Shown here piece after piece: positions 24,633 to 36,156 of a stretch of DNA of 64,000 nt. Under the pieces are notes generated by a model that did no database searches, was not told the DNA's origin, and saw nothing but the letters and a program-made list of their open reading frames with translations. The DNA lies in assembly GCF_004193775.1 (NCBI RefSeq), contig NC_041003.1:30432263-30496262 (forward strand). The letters are read 5' to 3'. The first letter of the stretch is position 1. Every line of letters starts with the position of its first letter. Source of the DNA: Glycine soja. Lineage: Eukaryota > Streptophyta > Magnoliopsida > Fabales > Fabaceae. Made by a program: the position numbers and the translations under genes.

Positions 24633-25711
24633 CAGCACTACTAGAAAACAACCTTTTTACATCGGTTCTTTTCACCATTCTACATCAGTTATGACTTGTC
24701 ATCGTAGCAGGCGATGTTGAAAGTTACGCGTCCTACAACGATGATTATCTGACCGATGTAGAATACCACACATTCGAAGATAGGTGTCTTGTAAAACCCG
24801 TCGTAGAATAGTGAACATTCTACATCGATTATTAACGCCGAACCGTTGTAGAATGTTAATCTTTCTAAACCATTCTACATCAGTTGTGCCTATAACCGAT
24901 GCAGAATGTCATACTTTCTACATCACGTGCTGCCAAAATTGTAATAGTATCATAAACCGTTCTACATCGATTGTTCTAATAACCGATGTAGAATGATGAT
25001 TTTTCTACATCATGTCTATGGGCACCGTAGTAGATGCTAAACCAAGAAATTTGAATCATCTTAAAGTTTCTATATAATATATACACACATAAACAGATGA
25101 AGAAAACCAAAACAAAAAAATCTTAGGTATAAAAAAGGAATTCTCAATTCGTAATCCCAAAGGCATGGTCACATATTGCTTAAGCTTTAGAAGCCATTGT
25201 TGCACAAAATAGTTGCAGGCCCAAAAACCAAACTTTAGACATTAAAAATATGAGCAACATGCATGATAAGTTTGCAACTCCATTCTTGACATGTCTTTCT
25301 AGAATACATGAATACCATGTAGGAAGAAATTTGGAATAGCAACTAATTAGTTATAGTCTGGTTTCCTAATAAAATACTATAGTATATATAATTTATACAT
25401 TGAATATAAAATAAAGCAATAATTTATTCTTAGAGTCAAGAGAATTTTGTAGGAAGATGATGAAGCAAGGCTACACACGAGTGACAAAAAAGTCAACTTA
25501 ATTATATTGTATGATACTATAAGAAAAAGAAAAGAGAAGAGAGGAAGATACCATTTTTTGGACTCTCTGGTATACCATTTTCTATGAAGCAAAGCGAAAA
25601 TTAAATAAGCTATTACTACTTTGGAAGAGTGTTTAGTTCAAAGAATGGTTCTATCAACAAGGACATTTCAGATGACACTACATGTTAATCTAATGGACAT
25701 AATTGACTTAC

Positions 25712-26005
25712 ATTCATCATACATGAATTGTAGATGTTGGTCCAGAAGGCAAGCTTCTCCTGCTGGTAAAGTCCGGCATATCTCAATGGTCCTATATACC
25801 AATTATAAAGCCCTAATTAAGGACAATTTTTTTGAGTCATGAGATGCAAAAGTAGTCATATATATTAATTTATCAAAGAGCTTTCAACAATAGGAAACGA
25901 TCTAACAGATCAAGTTCCTTGTACTTGAAATTATATTACCTTGCAATTGTCTTGTCCAGTAGATATTAAAGTCAAAGGTCCACTTGGTGGAATTCTATTG
26001 AGCTA
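25712..26005 (-). pseudogene. DUF547 protein exon fragment
   Basis: On the minus strand 25712-about 25790 encodes LYQQEKLAFWTNIYNSCMMN, ending at a GTAAGT donor. EKLAFW-NIYN is the signature of the plant DUF547 family (proteins of unknown function, often with an N-terminal leucine-zipper-like region). A preceding minus-strand stretch, 25940-26005, ends AAG|GTAATA and reads LNRIPPSGPLTLISTGQDNC; it may be an upstream exon of the same gene but was not recognised. The rest of the domain is missing. It lies within CACTA-B. Confidence 0.78.
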
Positions 26006-27840
26006 CACATGTTCAGTGCCAAAAACCAATTAAGAATCAATAAATTAATACTACTAATAATCAAATATGGACTTATGGGAAAATAAAAAGTGATATATTA
26101 GATAAATAATATATACGTATGCTAGGCATTTATATGTATGCTAGTGTCACTATTAGCTAAGTTATAAAATCAAGCTATATAATATATACTTATATATTAG
26201 ATAGATAAAGTAAATTAATATTAAACCTATAGTTTAGCGTCTTCCCATCCATGAACTTGGCTATCTTTGTTGTGACATGAATACTGGTACTTGTCATCCA
26301 CCTACACATAGTTAAATTCCACCAAACCATTATCCCCAAAATAATAACATACAATAATAATAATTCCTCTATCTCTCGTTATCTTTCTTAAAGTAATATA
26401 TACTTTTAGTAAATAAAATTTGACAGCACTTTTAATAAAATTAAAAAGACAATATAAAAGGAAATAAATTAAAAAGACAAGTGATAATTACCTTTACAAA
26501 CACTAATTATAAATCTGGACTCTTAAAGGATGAAAAAGGAGAAAACTGCATAGAATTACTACACTGTAAACAACCAAAACAGTGAATGAGGAATATTGAA
26601 CTTGAACTATCTTTGTTGACTCTTCTGCACAACATATATAGCCAATATATGTTGAACTTGAACTTGAACTATCAAGTAAAATTTAATAAACGAATCTGTA
26701 ATATTGAACTTGAACTTGAACTTATTGAAGAGAACAAGCATCAAGACAGTGCACAACTCCCACCTTAATTAATAAGATGGAAACAAAGAAAAGAAAAAGA
26801 AAAAAAATTCCCAAACTATGCAAACAAAGTTTCCTCCCAACTCACGCACGCCAATTACACATGCTATAAACTGCTATCTCTTTTTCTTTTTCCTTCATTT
26901 TTTATATCACCACAAAGTATTATGAATTCTCAATTAATATATATATATATTCTGATCTTTGTCATCAACTAAAGGGTAATAGTGAAATAAAATTCAACTT
27001 AACTTCTTCACAAATTAGAAAGGATAAATAAAATATGAAACTAGGCTTCTCCTTTCTTCAAAACAAAGATTGAAGAATTAAGAAATAAAAATAACGTACA
27101 CAGCAAATTATTGAAAGATATTCAAGTTTAAAAAATTGGACCAAACAAACCCTTCTTAAATGGCTCTATTTCCAGAATTAAATCCAATGATGGTATAAGG
27201 GAAATAATTCCTGGACAGTAGACAATCTTTATTCTTGGAGAAGAAAATAGATAAATGAAAAAGAAAATGATATGTACAATAATATAAGTGGTGATATATA
27301 TATCGTGATGAAAATATTAAAAAAATGAAAAGTGATAATATAGAATAATATTAATTTTCCCTATTTGAGTATTGTGACTTTCTCTATTATATGCATGGTA
27401 TAGGAACATGAAAGGCTATATAGCTAACTGGTTCTAATTAAATTTCAAATTGATTCAGATGTAAAGTACGTACATAATATATGCAGCGCGTATGTATGAT
27501 GCGAATATAAAACAAAAAAAAGTAAGTTGAATTGTTAAAGTAGGTGCGTGTGGTTGAGAAGGGCTAACTTGGAAGATCAGCACAAAAGAATATGTGGTTC
27601 AATGCAACTAAACAAGGAGACAAGTAATATTGAACTTTAACTATCAAGTAAAATTTAATAAACGAATCTATAAATATAGCCAATATATAAACATACCGAA
27701 ATTGCTATTTCAATCTAATAATTTAGAAATTTAGAAATTGTTACGTTAAAAATTGCTATTTCAATCTCAAATAAAAAATGTGTGGACGAACAAAATAGAA
27801 TGATTTCTTACCAAAGAGTGGACTTATTTCCTGCAATTAA
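26006..27840. other. AT-rich interior of CACTA-B
   Basis: No firm gene. A minus-strand stretch at about 26235-26305 is open and bordered by splice-like sites (reads STSIHVTTKIAKFMDGKTL) but is not recognised. Short repeats of 'ttgaacttgaact' occur at 26590-26740, and the phrase 'atcaagtaaaatttaataaa' is shared between 26672 and 27643. Confidence 0.35.
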
Positions 27841-27857
27841 AGGTCAGACATTGGAAC

Positions 27858-28493
27858 CATTCAGAATCAGAGTAAGGCTGCCTACATAGACCCACAGCCA
27901 CATCAGGTCCAAAAACCTTCCCTGGCCCCCTACAATAGACCCACAGCCACAGTGGTTCTTCGCTGTGCTGTTGATGCTCTGTCTCGAAGCGAAGCGTTCT
28001 GTTTTGCGGAGAAACGGCATCATGGCAGCACCCACTACAACAACCACACCCTCATCCTTAGCCACAAGTGCACAACAATGCAAACACCAACGCCCACGCT
28101 GCAGCACCCACACCACCCAAGCGTGCAAGTCAGAAACCCCCTTCACGCCCTCAGGGCTCCTCCAACGCCAGCGAATCCTCTACGTTCAAGACCATGGAAC
28201 TTACCATGGTGCCGCCTCGGAAAAAGAGAAGCTTTCCCTATAATAAGGTGATTTCAAAGAAGGTGACAAAGCTTGTGCCAAAAATCCGCAATCTATGCCA
28301 AGTTGTTGGGACTCGAGACTCAAATAGACTCCGCCAATTCCTCACCTCTAGACCTCAACCTCGTCCTCGCCGCAGTTGCATCTGCTTGATTCCCCTTCCA
28401 GCACTTTATCGGGGCGACACAAACTCTTCCTCTTCCTTTGTTATCGATCTGAACCATAATGAAGACGAGGTTAAGGGAAATGTACGTTTCTAG
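27858..28493 (+). pseudogene. GC-rich captured segment with open frame, unknown protein
   Basis: A sharply GC-richer island beside the right end of CACTA-B. From 28068 a + frame of 141 codons contains a basic, Pro/Ser-rich peptide with VPPRKKRSFPYNKVISKK and ends after LNHNEDEVKGN. Other frames over the same DNA are also open, as expected for GC-rich, stop-poor DNA, so the coding strand is not certain. The composition contrast and the position suggest an exon taken from a host gene. The family is not recognised. An intron-like GT does not clearly delimit it. Confidence 0.4.
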
Positions 28494-28813
28494 AATCTTC
28501 CATCAAAATTCGCATCAAATAATGAAGGCGAGGTTAATGAACACGTTTTGTATAATATATTTTATTAGTTTAGAGGGAAAACTGAAATAAATAAAATAAT
28601 AATAAAATTTATAATTTCAAATCAAATGCGGTTTTCAAAAAACTGTAGTAGTATCGTAACTAACAAAGGCATGGAAGGCGGTTTTATAAGACCGTTGTAG
28701 TTGGCTTAAAAAATGTTTTATTTACTAAAATGCCATTGTATCATTTAGTAATCGGTTTTTTTATGATCGATGTAGATAAGACGACGAGGTTAAAAGACAA
28801 TTTTGTAGTAGTA

Positions 28814-30566
28814 CAGGTGTATTATTGGTATTAAGTAGCTATAAATATATTTTTATTTGCATTTAGTCCTTTACAATTTAATATATTAAAAGGGATATAA
28901 TTTCAATCTTTTCATTAAAAAAATTAAAGCACATGTCTTTGCATGTTAAAATATAAAAGTTAAAAATGAATGACTTTTTTTAAAAAATTAAAGTAAAATT
29001 AGTAATATTTAAAGGGTAACAAAATATGTAATTCAACCAAACTTTGTAGTAGTCATAGCTAAATTTTTTAGATTTGAAATTACTGGGGTTAAACCTTAAT
29101 AGTTCTTTATCATTTAATCTGTGTGCTTTATGGTGTCATATTGCCTTATAGGAGAAACAAAGGAGAACATGGAAGGAAAAAAACTAACTAATATAAATTC
29201 CTCATAACTAAAAATAAAGTGAACAAAAACTAGGATGCTATGACAATATTTAAATATGTTTAATTTTAATTTATCTATTTTCAATAGTAACTTTTCATCA
29301 AAATATTTATCAAAATTGAAAAATTAATTAAAAGTTACAAAATTAATTTTTTTTACATGATATTGTTATTTAACTTATTAAATTAGAAATATTTAGTTAG
29401 TAAATTAACTGTTAAGCTTACTAGTAAAGACATAATAATATAAAATATATATTTATGACTTTTACATAACTTCTTATTGACTTTGTGCCACAATGATGAC
29501 AATGGCACGACCCCATCCCTAGAGAATGCATAAGCCATCCTGGACAAATTTTAAGCATCACATTATATTCATAAGTAACTAGCTATAGAAATTCAATACC
29601 TCTCATATGGAAAATGCACTACGGGAAGGTAATATCATCATTATTATTATTATTACTAGTTGAAAAATAGACATTTTGTGTCTTGTGCCTTAATTGTCTT
29701 TTTTTTAGTTGGATGTGGGTGTAATAATTATCATGTTAAAATTTATTAAATAATAATTACTTGTAATTGGGAGTGTTTTTTTTTTTAAAGTAATAGAAGA
29801 ATAAATTAAGACTAATAACAAATGTATATAGAAATAATTACCTTTATTAGCAATTATAAATTTACCTTGTATTGCTAGTGACCAAAGTCAAACCACAGAA
29901 ACAACAACAACTACCAAGCAAATAATGCCCCCAATTCCATTGCCGTATCTTCTCTTGAACAATCAACATCATTACTTTCACTCAAAAGGTAAGAAATGTT
30001 AGTAACTGAAAAGGTAATGCCTGAATGTAACCCATCCTACTATAATAGCCCACATTACTAAAAAATATACATTTAATATCGTCAATTTAACATCGATTAC
30101 AAGATAAACCAATGTTAAATTGTATGTGGTGGCATTTTCGTAAATAACTGGAGCTTCTTAACATCGTTTTTGAAAAATCGATGTTGTTAGTAATTGCTTT
30201 TGGTTTTCTCGAATCCCAAATTGCTTCTTAACGACTCCTGAATCATTTTTCTTAAATCATAGACCATTCCTTATCTTTTGGTTTTCTCGACGTTTTCCTT
30301 AAATAAACGTTGGTGGCGGCTCCCCAATTTTCTTTCTTGGAAAACACTTTCTTTATCTTGTTTTAATCATTGTCCTGTCCTAACCCATGTTGTGACAACA
30401 CTTATCAAATCATTTAGGATCACCATTTTTTTGTAGTTTTTAATGAAAGTTTAAATGTAAAATGAAATCCAATTCAATGTAAACACTTAAGTTACTAATG
30501 TAACCTTAACTTTGGGCATAACTAACCAGTAAATATCGTTGTACCTATGTGATAGAGGTTGAATTA
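28814..30566. other. AT-rich flank with a CACTA-like remnant
   Basis: No gene recognised. From 28950 onward this sequence is repeated at 53847. At about 30050-30190 units such as 'taacatcgatt' and 'tttttgaaaaatcgatgttgtta' look like subterminal repeats of a decayed CACTA element, whose start may be the degraded 'cacattactaaaaaatatac' at 30050. No right end or target duplication is seen. Confidence 0.4.
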
Positions 30567-30606
30567 TCTATTCATAATATATAAAAGCTGAGTTCTTCAC
30601 TATTAT
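30567..30606 (+). mobile_element. Helitron-like 5' end, interrupted by CACTA-D
   Basis: The sequence TCTATTCATAATATATAAAA and the following 'gagttcttcactattat' resume after CACTA-D as 'gctgccacatcagcaaaatt' at 36160. A second, uninterrupted version is at 37203-37290, starting TC and sharing 'ataatatataaaa', 'gagttc-tcactattatg' and 'atcag/gtcagcaaaattgatga'. TC followed by an AT-rich motif and a 'gccac(a/g)tcagc' phrase resembles plant Helitron 5' ends. A CTRR end with hairpin was not found, so the class is tentative. Confidence 0.42.
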
Positions 30607-31470
30607 ACTACAAGAAAAATGACCTATACCTACGGACAAAAACTGTCACTATAAATAAAAAAATCCATAGGTAAATGTATGATAGACTTTGTCCTATGGA
30701 TGTTTCTTCCGTCAACTTTGAGGGGGCATATAGTGACGACTAATTGTCTGTCACTATAGGTTTTACCTACTATGTATAATGTGTAGGTAAAAGTCATTAA
30801 CTTCTACTTACATCTCCTAACTATAAGTAAAAGTCTTTAATATGTACCTATCATTTTCAACTGTAGGTAAATATGTTTAACATGAACACCTCTAATAAGA
30901 AGACAATTCTAGGGTGTCAATTTGAGAGCCTAACTGGAAAGGTTATGACCTATTTGGTAACTAGGGATGCACCTTGGCATTGCAATCTGCCCTCCTCAAC
31001 CTTGCCTTGCTATAACATGAGTGTCCAAATACTATTTTTCCTTAAATTATTACTAGCTGGAAGCTTCTGGCGGTTTGAATCGTGAGTCCAAAGAATGTTC
31101 TGGTTTAGCCTTGGGAAAACTAGAATCAGCAACAGGCTTTGCATTGTTATGTTGAGTTAATCCAACCACTGCCTTTATTCATGTGATTATCAATGTTTAC
31201 TCTTGCTGCACTCACTTCTTGACCTTCTGGTTTGTGATTCTTGACATCAAGAAAAATTAAATGCTTGATTACAATCAGCATCCCTGTAATTTAAGTGTGA
31301 AAGAACTACTCCTACTGCACTCACTTCCTGTCTCCTTGTCTGCCTATCATAACATACAAGAAAAAAGGTAAAATTTTGTTTGGGGTTATGATGGATTTGA
31401 AGATGCAATAAGCTCTTGAGGACAAATGCAACAAGTGGTCAAGTCAAGTCAAACAACACCCAACACTCAC

Positions 31471-31852
31471 ATGAAGTGTGACATTTTGAACTTGACACAA
31501 CAACTGATATGGAAGATTGGGGTAGTTTGGAATTTGTGATGTTGTTGTTCTTCTAGTAGAAGCTGCCACATGTTCATATTCAAATAAAAGGAAACAATAT
31601 GCTTCAGCAAACCAAAACAAACAAAGTCATCACCTCAGAATCTTGGCTAAATATTGAAAAGAAACTAATGAGTTAGAGATTAAAAGAAGCAATGTAAGAA
31701 AAGTTATTACTTTGAAAAGAGAACAAGAGATTCATTCACCTGCTCACTATGTCCCTGAGGGAAGTAAAACACAAGGCTCCCAACCTGGGGTAATGACACA
31801 AGAGGCCCTGCACAAGCATGCCATAACTCTGAATTCAAAGTCTTTCTGACCC
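31471..31852 (-). pseudogene. Auxin response factor (ARF) fragment, copy 1
   Basis: Two consecutive ARF exons on the minus strand, the N-terminal part just before the B3 DNA-binding domain. The upstream exon, 31740-31852, encodes [20 protein letters not shown] and [10 protein letters not shown], with AG acceptor and GTGAAT donor. The next, 31471-31569, encodes STRRTTTSQIPNYPNLP and LLCQVQNVTLHV, followed by a GTGAGT donor; its acceptor AG is changed to AT. Parent genes are the ARF5/7/19-like transcription factors mediating auxin responses. The start codon, B3 domain and remaining domains are absent. It is carried by CACTA-D. The high sequence preservation suggests capture that is recent compared with the other fragments. 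Confidence 0.9.
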
Positions 31853-31859
31853 CTGAAAA

Positions 31860-34800
31860 TTTTTTAGTAGCATCACACAAGCATATCATTAAAATGCAAC
31901 CAAAAGGGTAAAAAATGATTTTCCAAAACAAAAAAAGAAAGAATAGGGACAACAAGAAGTAGTGTGCATGCTACCAAGTCCTACCCCTTTGCAACTTTAA
32001 GCTATTTATATCATTTAAATAATTAAGATCAAAACAAAGAAACTAGCAGTATACTTGTATTAAATGAAAAAAAATGAAATTAAATAACAGATGTAAAAGT
32101 TGAAGAGATAAGAAACCAGATATAAGGGATGACTAAGTACCATCACAGTATTTTGAAAGAATATTAAGGAATACCAATAAATGAATATGAAAAAAATGAA
32201 TATGAAAAATCAAATAGTTATAATAACGTACATAATCAAATTTGGAAGGTAGTTATATAAGGAATACCAATAAATGAATATGAAAAAAATGAAATTAAAT
32301 AAAAGATGTAAAAGTTGAAGAGATAAGAAACCGGATATAAGGGATGACTAAGTACCATCACAGTATTTTGAAAGAATATTAAGGAGAAGAGCACCCTGTC
32401 CAGCCTATAGGATGCAAAGAATCAAGGATAAAATTAGGTAAATGACCAGTCAGAGTAGAAACGCGTCAGTTTAACATTAATAAATTATAAGGACACATCC
32501 CATAAGACAACCTAAAAGTGTTATGTGTGTGTAAGTATGTATGTATTTATATTAAATAACAAGTTGTGCAAGCTAATAATTACCTCTCACAAGACAACAC
32601 AAGCTTTGCATCAGGATCAGTTTCAGCATTCTGCATGAGATGGCGGCTTAAAGCCCGCCCAACCAACTATCTTCTCTGCATCTGCAATATATCAAAAATG
32701 TTATATGAGATATTTAAGCAGCAAATCCTTAAGCACATACTGGTAGAAAATACTAGTATGTGCTTTCGATACAAGTCACAAGTGTTTTTGAGATCTTTTC
32801 TACTGGAAATATAGAGTTTTTTTCAGTAGAGAAGCTCTTAAAAGAGCTTCTAGCCTTGTATCCAAACAGGCTCTAAGTGTCTAATCCTTAATGCACAAGG
32901 TCTCGAGTCCTTCACACTCCACCCCACAACGGCTCAAAACCTATAAATAAAATTAAATGAAAACAGTTAAGAACATCATTACAACAATTATAGTCTACAC
33001 AGCTCAAATTATTTAACATCTTTAATTATTTTTTTCTTTAGTACACCAAGTCATGAACATGTTTAATTCCAACTTAAATTTTAATATATTTTTTTTTAAA
33101 ATTATCAATAACCAAAAATAACATCTTAGCACAATATAAGGTACTAGTATTTGTCATAAATCTAATATATAATGTATATATTTAAAATATTTATTTATTA
33201 TAAATTTTAGTTATATAAATATAAATATTTGTTCTATGTAATATAGAGGTTAAAATACTGTTATATATATTATTTGAAATTTGGATTGATGTCCACAAAT
33301 CAGAATTGGTGGATTGACCCATGCCCCCGAGAAAGGGTAGGATGTGGACATTTGATAGTTGGCACTTTCCAGTTGCAGGTCATGTAACTCAACAAACATC
33401 CAAAATGTACTGCTAAACATGCAACATCATCACACTCATGCATACCAATCTTTAATTAAGAAAAATGAAAAGTTTAACATAAGCATAACTAATTATTCAT
33501 CTTTTTTGTTGAATTAACTAATTATTCATTTGATGCTTAGAAACGGATTGAAAATGTATCATGGGATTTAATTGAATTGTTAAAAAGAAAAGAAAAGAGT
33601 CCTGTTTCTCATATTAGCTTAGTCTATATCACAGTATGAAAGAGTTGTTAGGAAGAAAGAAAAGAAAAGAAAGCAACATGAAAAGGTAAAGCTAAAATAT
33701 TGATTTTGGACCATAGTTGATAAAAGCAACACCCAAGATATAAAATCCAAATGCTTATTACAAAATTCAAATACAAAATAATATAAATGAAGCAAGAAGT
33801 ATAGACGAAAAGAGAATAAATTATATATGAATGAAGCAACTGCTGCTAAAAGCCACGTGGCATTTTCTCATTTCAATTCACCTAAATATTATTCCAGCTA
33901 AATAATTTTTTTCACATATATGGTACAATTTCTTCAACAATCAACTTGTCCCTGCTTCAGATTTTAGCTCATAAAGTAGAGTAACTGACAACTTACCATC
34001 TATATTTAGTAAATTTATTGGGTGAGTAAGAAAAACTGCAAGGTTTTTTGGTTGATGAAGGGTAAACTAAGTTTTGCTTTCAAAACAAAAACCTGAGTTT
34101 TTTTGGAAGGACCTGTTTGAGAGCATTTTATTATGAGAAATACAAGTTTAGAGGGGAGGGGGATGTAGGGGTGAGTTAGAATTGAATTAAAAAATTTTCT
34201 ATCATCCAATTTTTAATAGAATACAATGGTCTCATTTGATTCATGTAGCTGACTTCACATAGAGGGAACATATTCTAATTGTTGTAGTTGTTGTCATTGA
34301 CATTGCTGTTGGAGCTGGAATATAGAGGTGGATTAGAATTGAATTTGCACAAATTTGCGTGTACCTGCGTGTGCTTGATCTTGCACAAATTTACACTTAT
34401 TGTCTAATCTTTCAACACAAAATTGCAACTCCTACTTGAGCCAATAGTAAAGTTGGGTGTGCAAATTAAAACATTCGGATTCTGCAGCAACAACAAAATC
34501 AAATTCCAAGTAAACAAAAATTTGGACTTTGGAGTGAACTTGAATTTCACTCAGAAACAAAAACAAATAACAATAAATAAATAAATTACCTACGCAGACT
34601 GAGACAAGAGTAACTGTGTTAAATAAATTACCTGTAATAGAAAACAAGTCCGATGAGGGAGACATTTTAGCTGAAGACCAAAGAAGAGCATCATTTCAGT
34701 AACTGTGTTAATTTATTTTTTCCAATGCTTGGACTTATTGCTACAAATTATAATAAATTTCCCTCTACTATGATACCTATAAGGAAAGATGTAATAAACA

Positions 34801-35350
34801 ACTACCATTTTTAAGGAGATGGGTAAAAATATCCCCCATAGTCAAAGCCAGATCAGAATTTTCACAGCTCATAGCAGGTGTTTATGCATTAATAGGTTAT
34901 TCAATCGAAGATGTACAAATTTAGTTATTCAATCAAAGATGTACAAATTTAGTTCCATCCCTTCTTGCCAATTGCCATATAAACCCGCTACGTCTAAATC
35001 ACTCCCTTCAATCATAATCTTATCCGTTGTCCTAATTCCTAAAACCCGCTACGGTTTCAATAAGCTTTAACCTAGTTGTAATTCTCGCAAATCCAACATA
35101 ATAACAATCAAACTTTATAGGAGAGTACACAAGTACAGATCAAGATAAAGAGAACATAATTTATCACACATTTCGTCACCAACGACTATAATCCTTTCAA
35201 CATAAACTCAAAAACCAAATAGGTCCTATAACCTAATCAGTTGTCTAAGTTGGCGGAGTGAGATGAAGATTTTTAGTATCAGAAATTGAATTTAGGCAAG
35301 GTATTTAAAAAAATAGTGAAAGAAAACAATTACTGAAAGATGATAGGTAT
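31860..35350. other. Interior of CACTA-D between captured fragments
   Basis: AT-rich. A duplicated phrase 'ggaataccaataaatgaatatgaaaaaaatga' (about 32170 and 32260) marks a small internal duplication. Minus-strand open pieces at 34432-34665 and a possible exon at 32575-32690 are not recognised; they may be introns or 5' sequence of the captured ARF gene. Confidence 0.4.
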
Positions 35351-35354
35351 TGAC

Positions 35355-35604
35355 CTTCTTCTCAATTACAGTAGAGTGAAGTGATGAAGGAATCTGCTGG
35401 GATTGGAGACCCTCGCATCTCTTCTTATGCAAACTCTCTTCCCTATGGTTCTTTCGAATCTCCATCATGGTATCCCCTCGGCGCCGGTGACCTTCATCGG
35501 AGTCCACAGCGACCTTGTAGCGGTTCCAACAAACCTCGGTCCTGGTGTTGGCGGAAGGTCGATACGACTTCGTGTTGGATTTGGAATTGGATTCGGGTTT
35601 GAGA
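35355..35604 (-). pseudogene. Importin-alpha IBB-domain fragment, copy 1
   Basis: Minus-strand first-exon fragment of importin alpha, the adaptor that carries NLS proteins into the nucleus with importin beta. The frame reads LKPESNSKSNTKSYRPS, NTRTEV, NRYKVAVDSDEGHRRR, MEIRKNHREESLHKKR and SSLHSTVIEKK, then a GTCAAT donor. This is the importin-beta-binding (IBB) domain with its basic clusters. The initiating Met codon is lost (CAT where ATG-Ser is expected). No armadillo repeats follow. It lies near the right end of CACTA-D in the same orientation as the ARF fragment but comes from an unrelated gene. Confidence 0.87.
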
Positions 35605-36156
35605 TGGCAACGAAGTGAAGAGGGTTTGGGGGGTTTTATTGTTTGGGAGTTTGAAAAGAGAGTGTTTATTGAATTGGGGGCAGAAGTGTGGTTCTATTGC
35701 TCTTTCTTCGGTATGTTAATAATTATTTTAATATGTTAAAATAATTATTTTAATATGAGAAAATAGTGAAAATATTGTATGTTATTGAGTTTGTGATTAA
35801 CTTTCTTAAAATAATTATTTTAATATATTTGTTTTTATTGTATTTTACTTACACTATTATTTGTAGGTAGAAACTTTTAAATTTTATTTACACCAATGGA
35901 CCGTAGGTACAAGTTTGATAGGATTTTACCAACACTAAGTAATCTTAGGTATAAGTTTTTTGAAATTTTACCAACACTAAGCATTTGTAAGTAGAAGTTA
36001 TTTTGAGTTTTACCTACACCAAATAAAAGTAAGTACAAACTTTTGAATTTACCTATGACAAACAATTGTAGGTATAAGTATTTTTTGACTTTTACCTACA
36101 CTAATTTATATGTGTAGACAAAAGCCTCCGTAGGCATATGTCATTTTTTTTTTGTA

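Larger units (their letters stand above)
22188..24635 (+). mobile_element. CACTA-C: left part of a CACTA element, right end not found
   Basis: The end CACTACTACAAAAAAGGC starts at 22188. It is followed by subterminal repeats (22205-22545) of the types 'catcttagaaa' and 'tctaagatgatttt' in both orientations, as in CACTA termini. Receptor-kinase exon fragments on the minus strand follow from 22813. No matching right end flanked by GGA was found before CACTA-B begins at 24636. Either the right end is deleted, or it lies beyond CACTA-B in a form too diverged to see. Confidence 0.6.
24636..28813 (+). mobile_element. CACTA-B: CACTA transposon with captured segments
   Basis: The left end CACTACTAGAAAACAACC (24636) is followed by many subterminal units of the type 'ttctacatcg(g/a)tt...aaccgatgtagaa' in alternating orientation up to about 25030. 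The right end is ttttgtagtagta (to 28813), preceded by similar units (gatcgatgtagat, 'ggttttataagaccgttgtag'). CAG lies immediately outside both ends (24633-24635 and 28814-28816), a 3-bp target duplication. The last base of the right terminus is A instead of G. No transposase is recognised. Captured material: a DUF547 exon on the minus strand and a GC-rich segment near the right end. Confidence 0.72.
30607..36156 (+). mobile_element. CACTA-D: degenerate CACTA-type element with captured ARF and importin fragments
   Basis: The left end is actacaagaaaaatgac (30607); the right end is gtcatttttttttttgta-like (to 36156). The inverted repeat continues inward as cctatacctacgga / tccgtaggcatatg. Both subterminal regions (30625-30875 and 35850-36135) carry many GTAGGTA / TACCTAC units. 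TAT flanks both ends (30604-30606 and 36157-36159). The related sequence at 37230-37260 (cactattatgttgtcatg) gives an independent picture of the uninterrupted site. The outermost CACTA bases are eroded. Inside on the minus strand are ARF and importin-alpha exons. Confidence 0.74.

Noticed and set aside
27844..28146. Minus-strand 100-codon frame in CACTA-B
   Set aside because: Overlaps the GC-rich open segment; low-complexity and probably a shadow of stop-poor DNA, though the coding strand is not proven.
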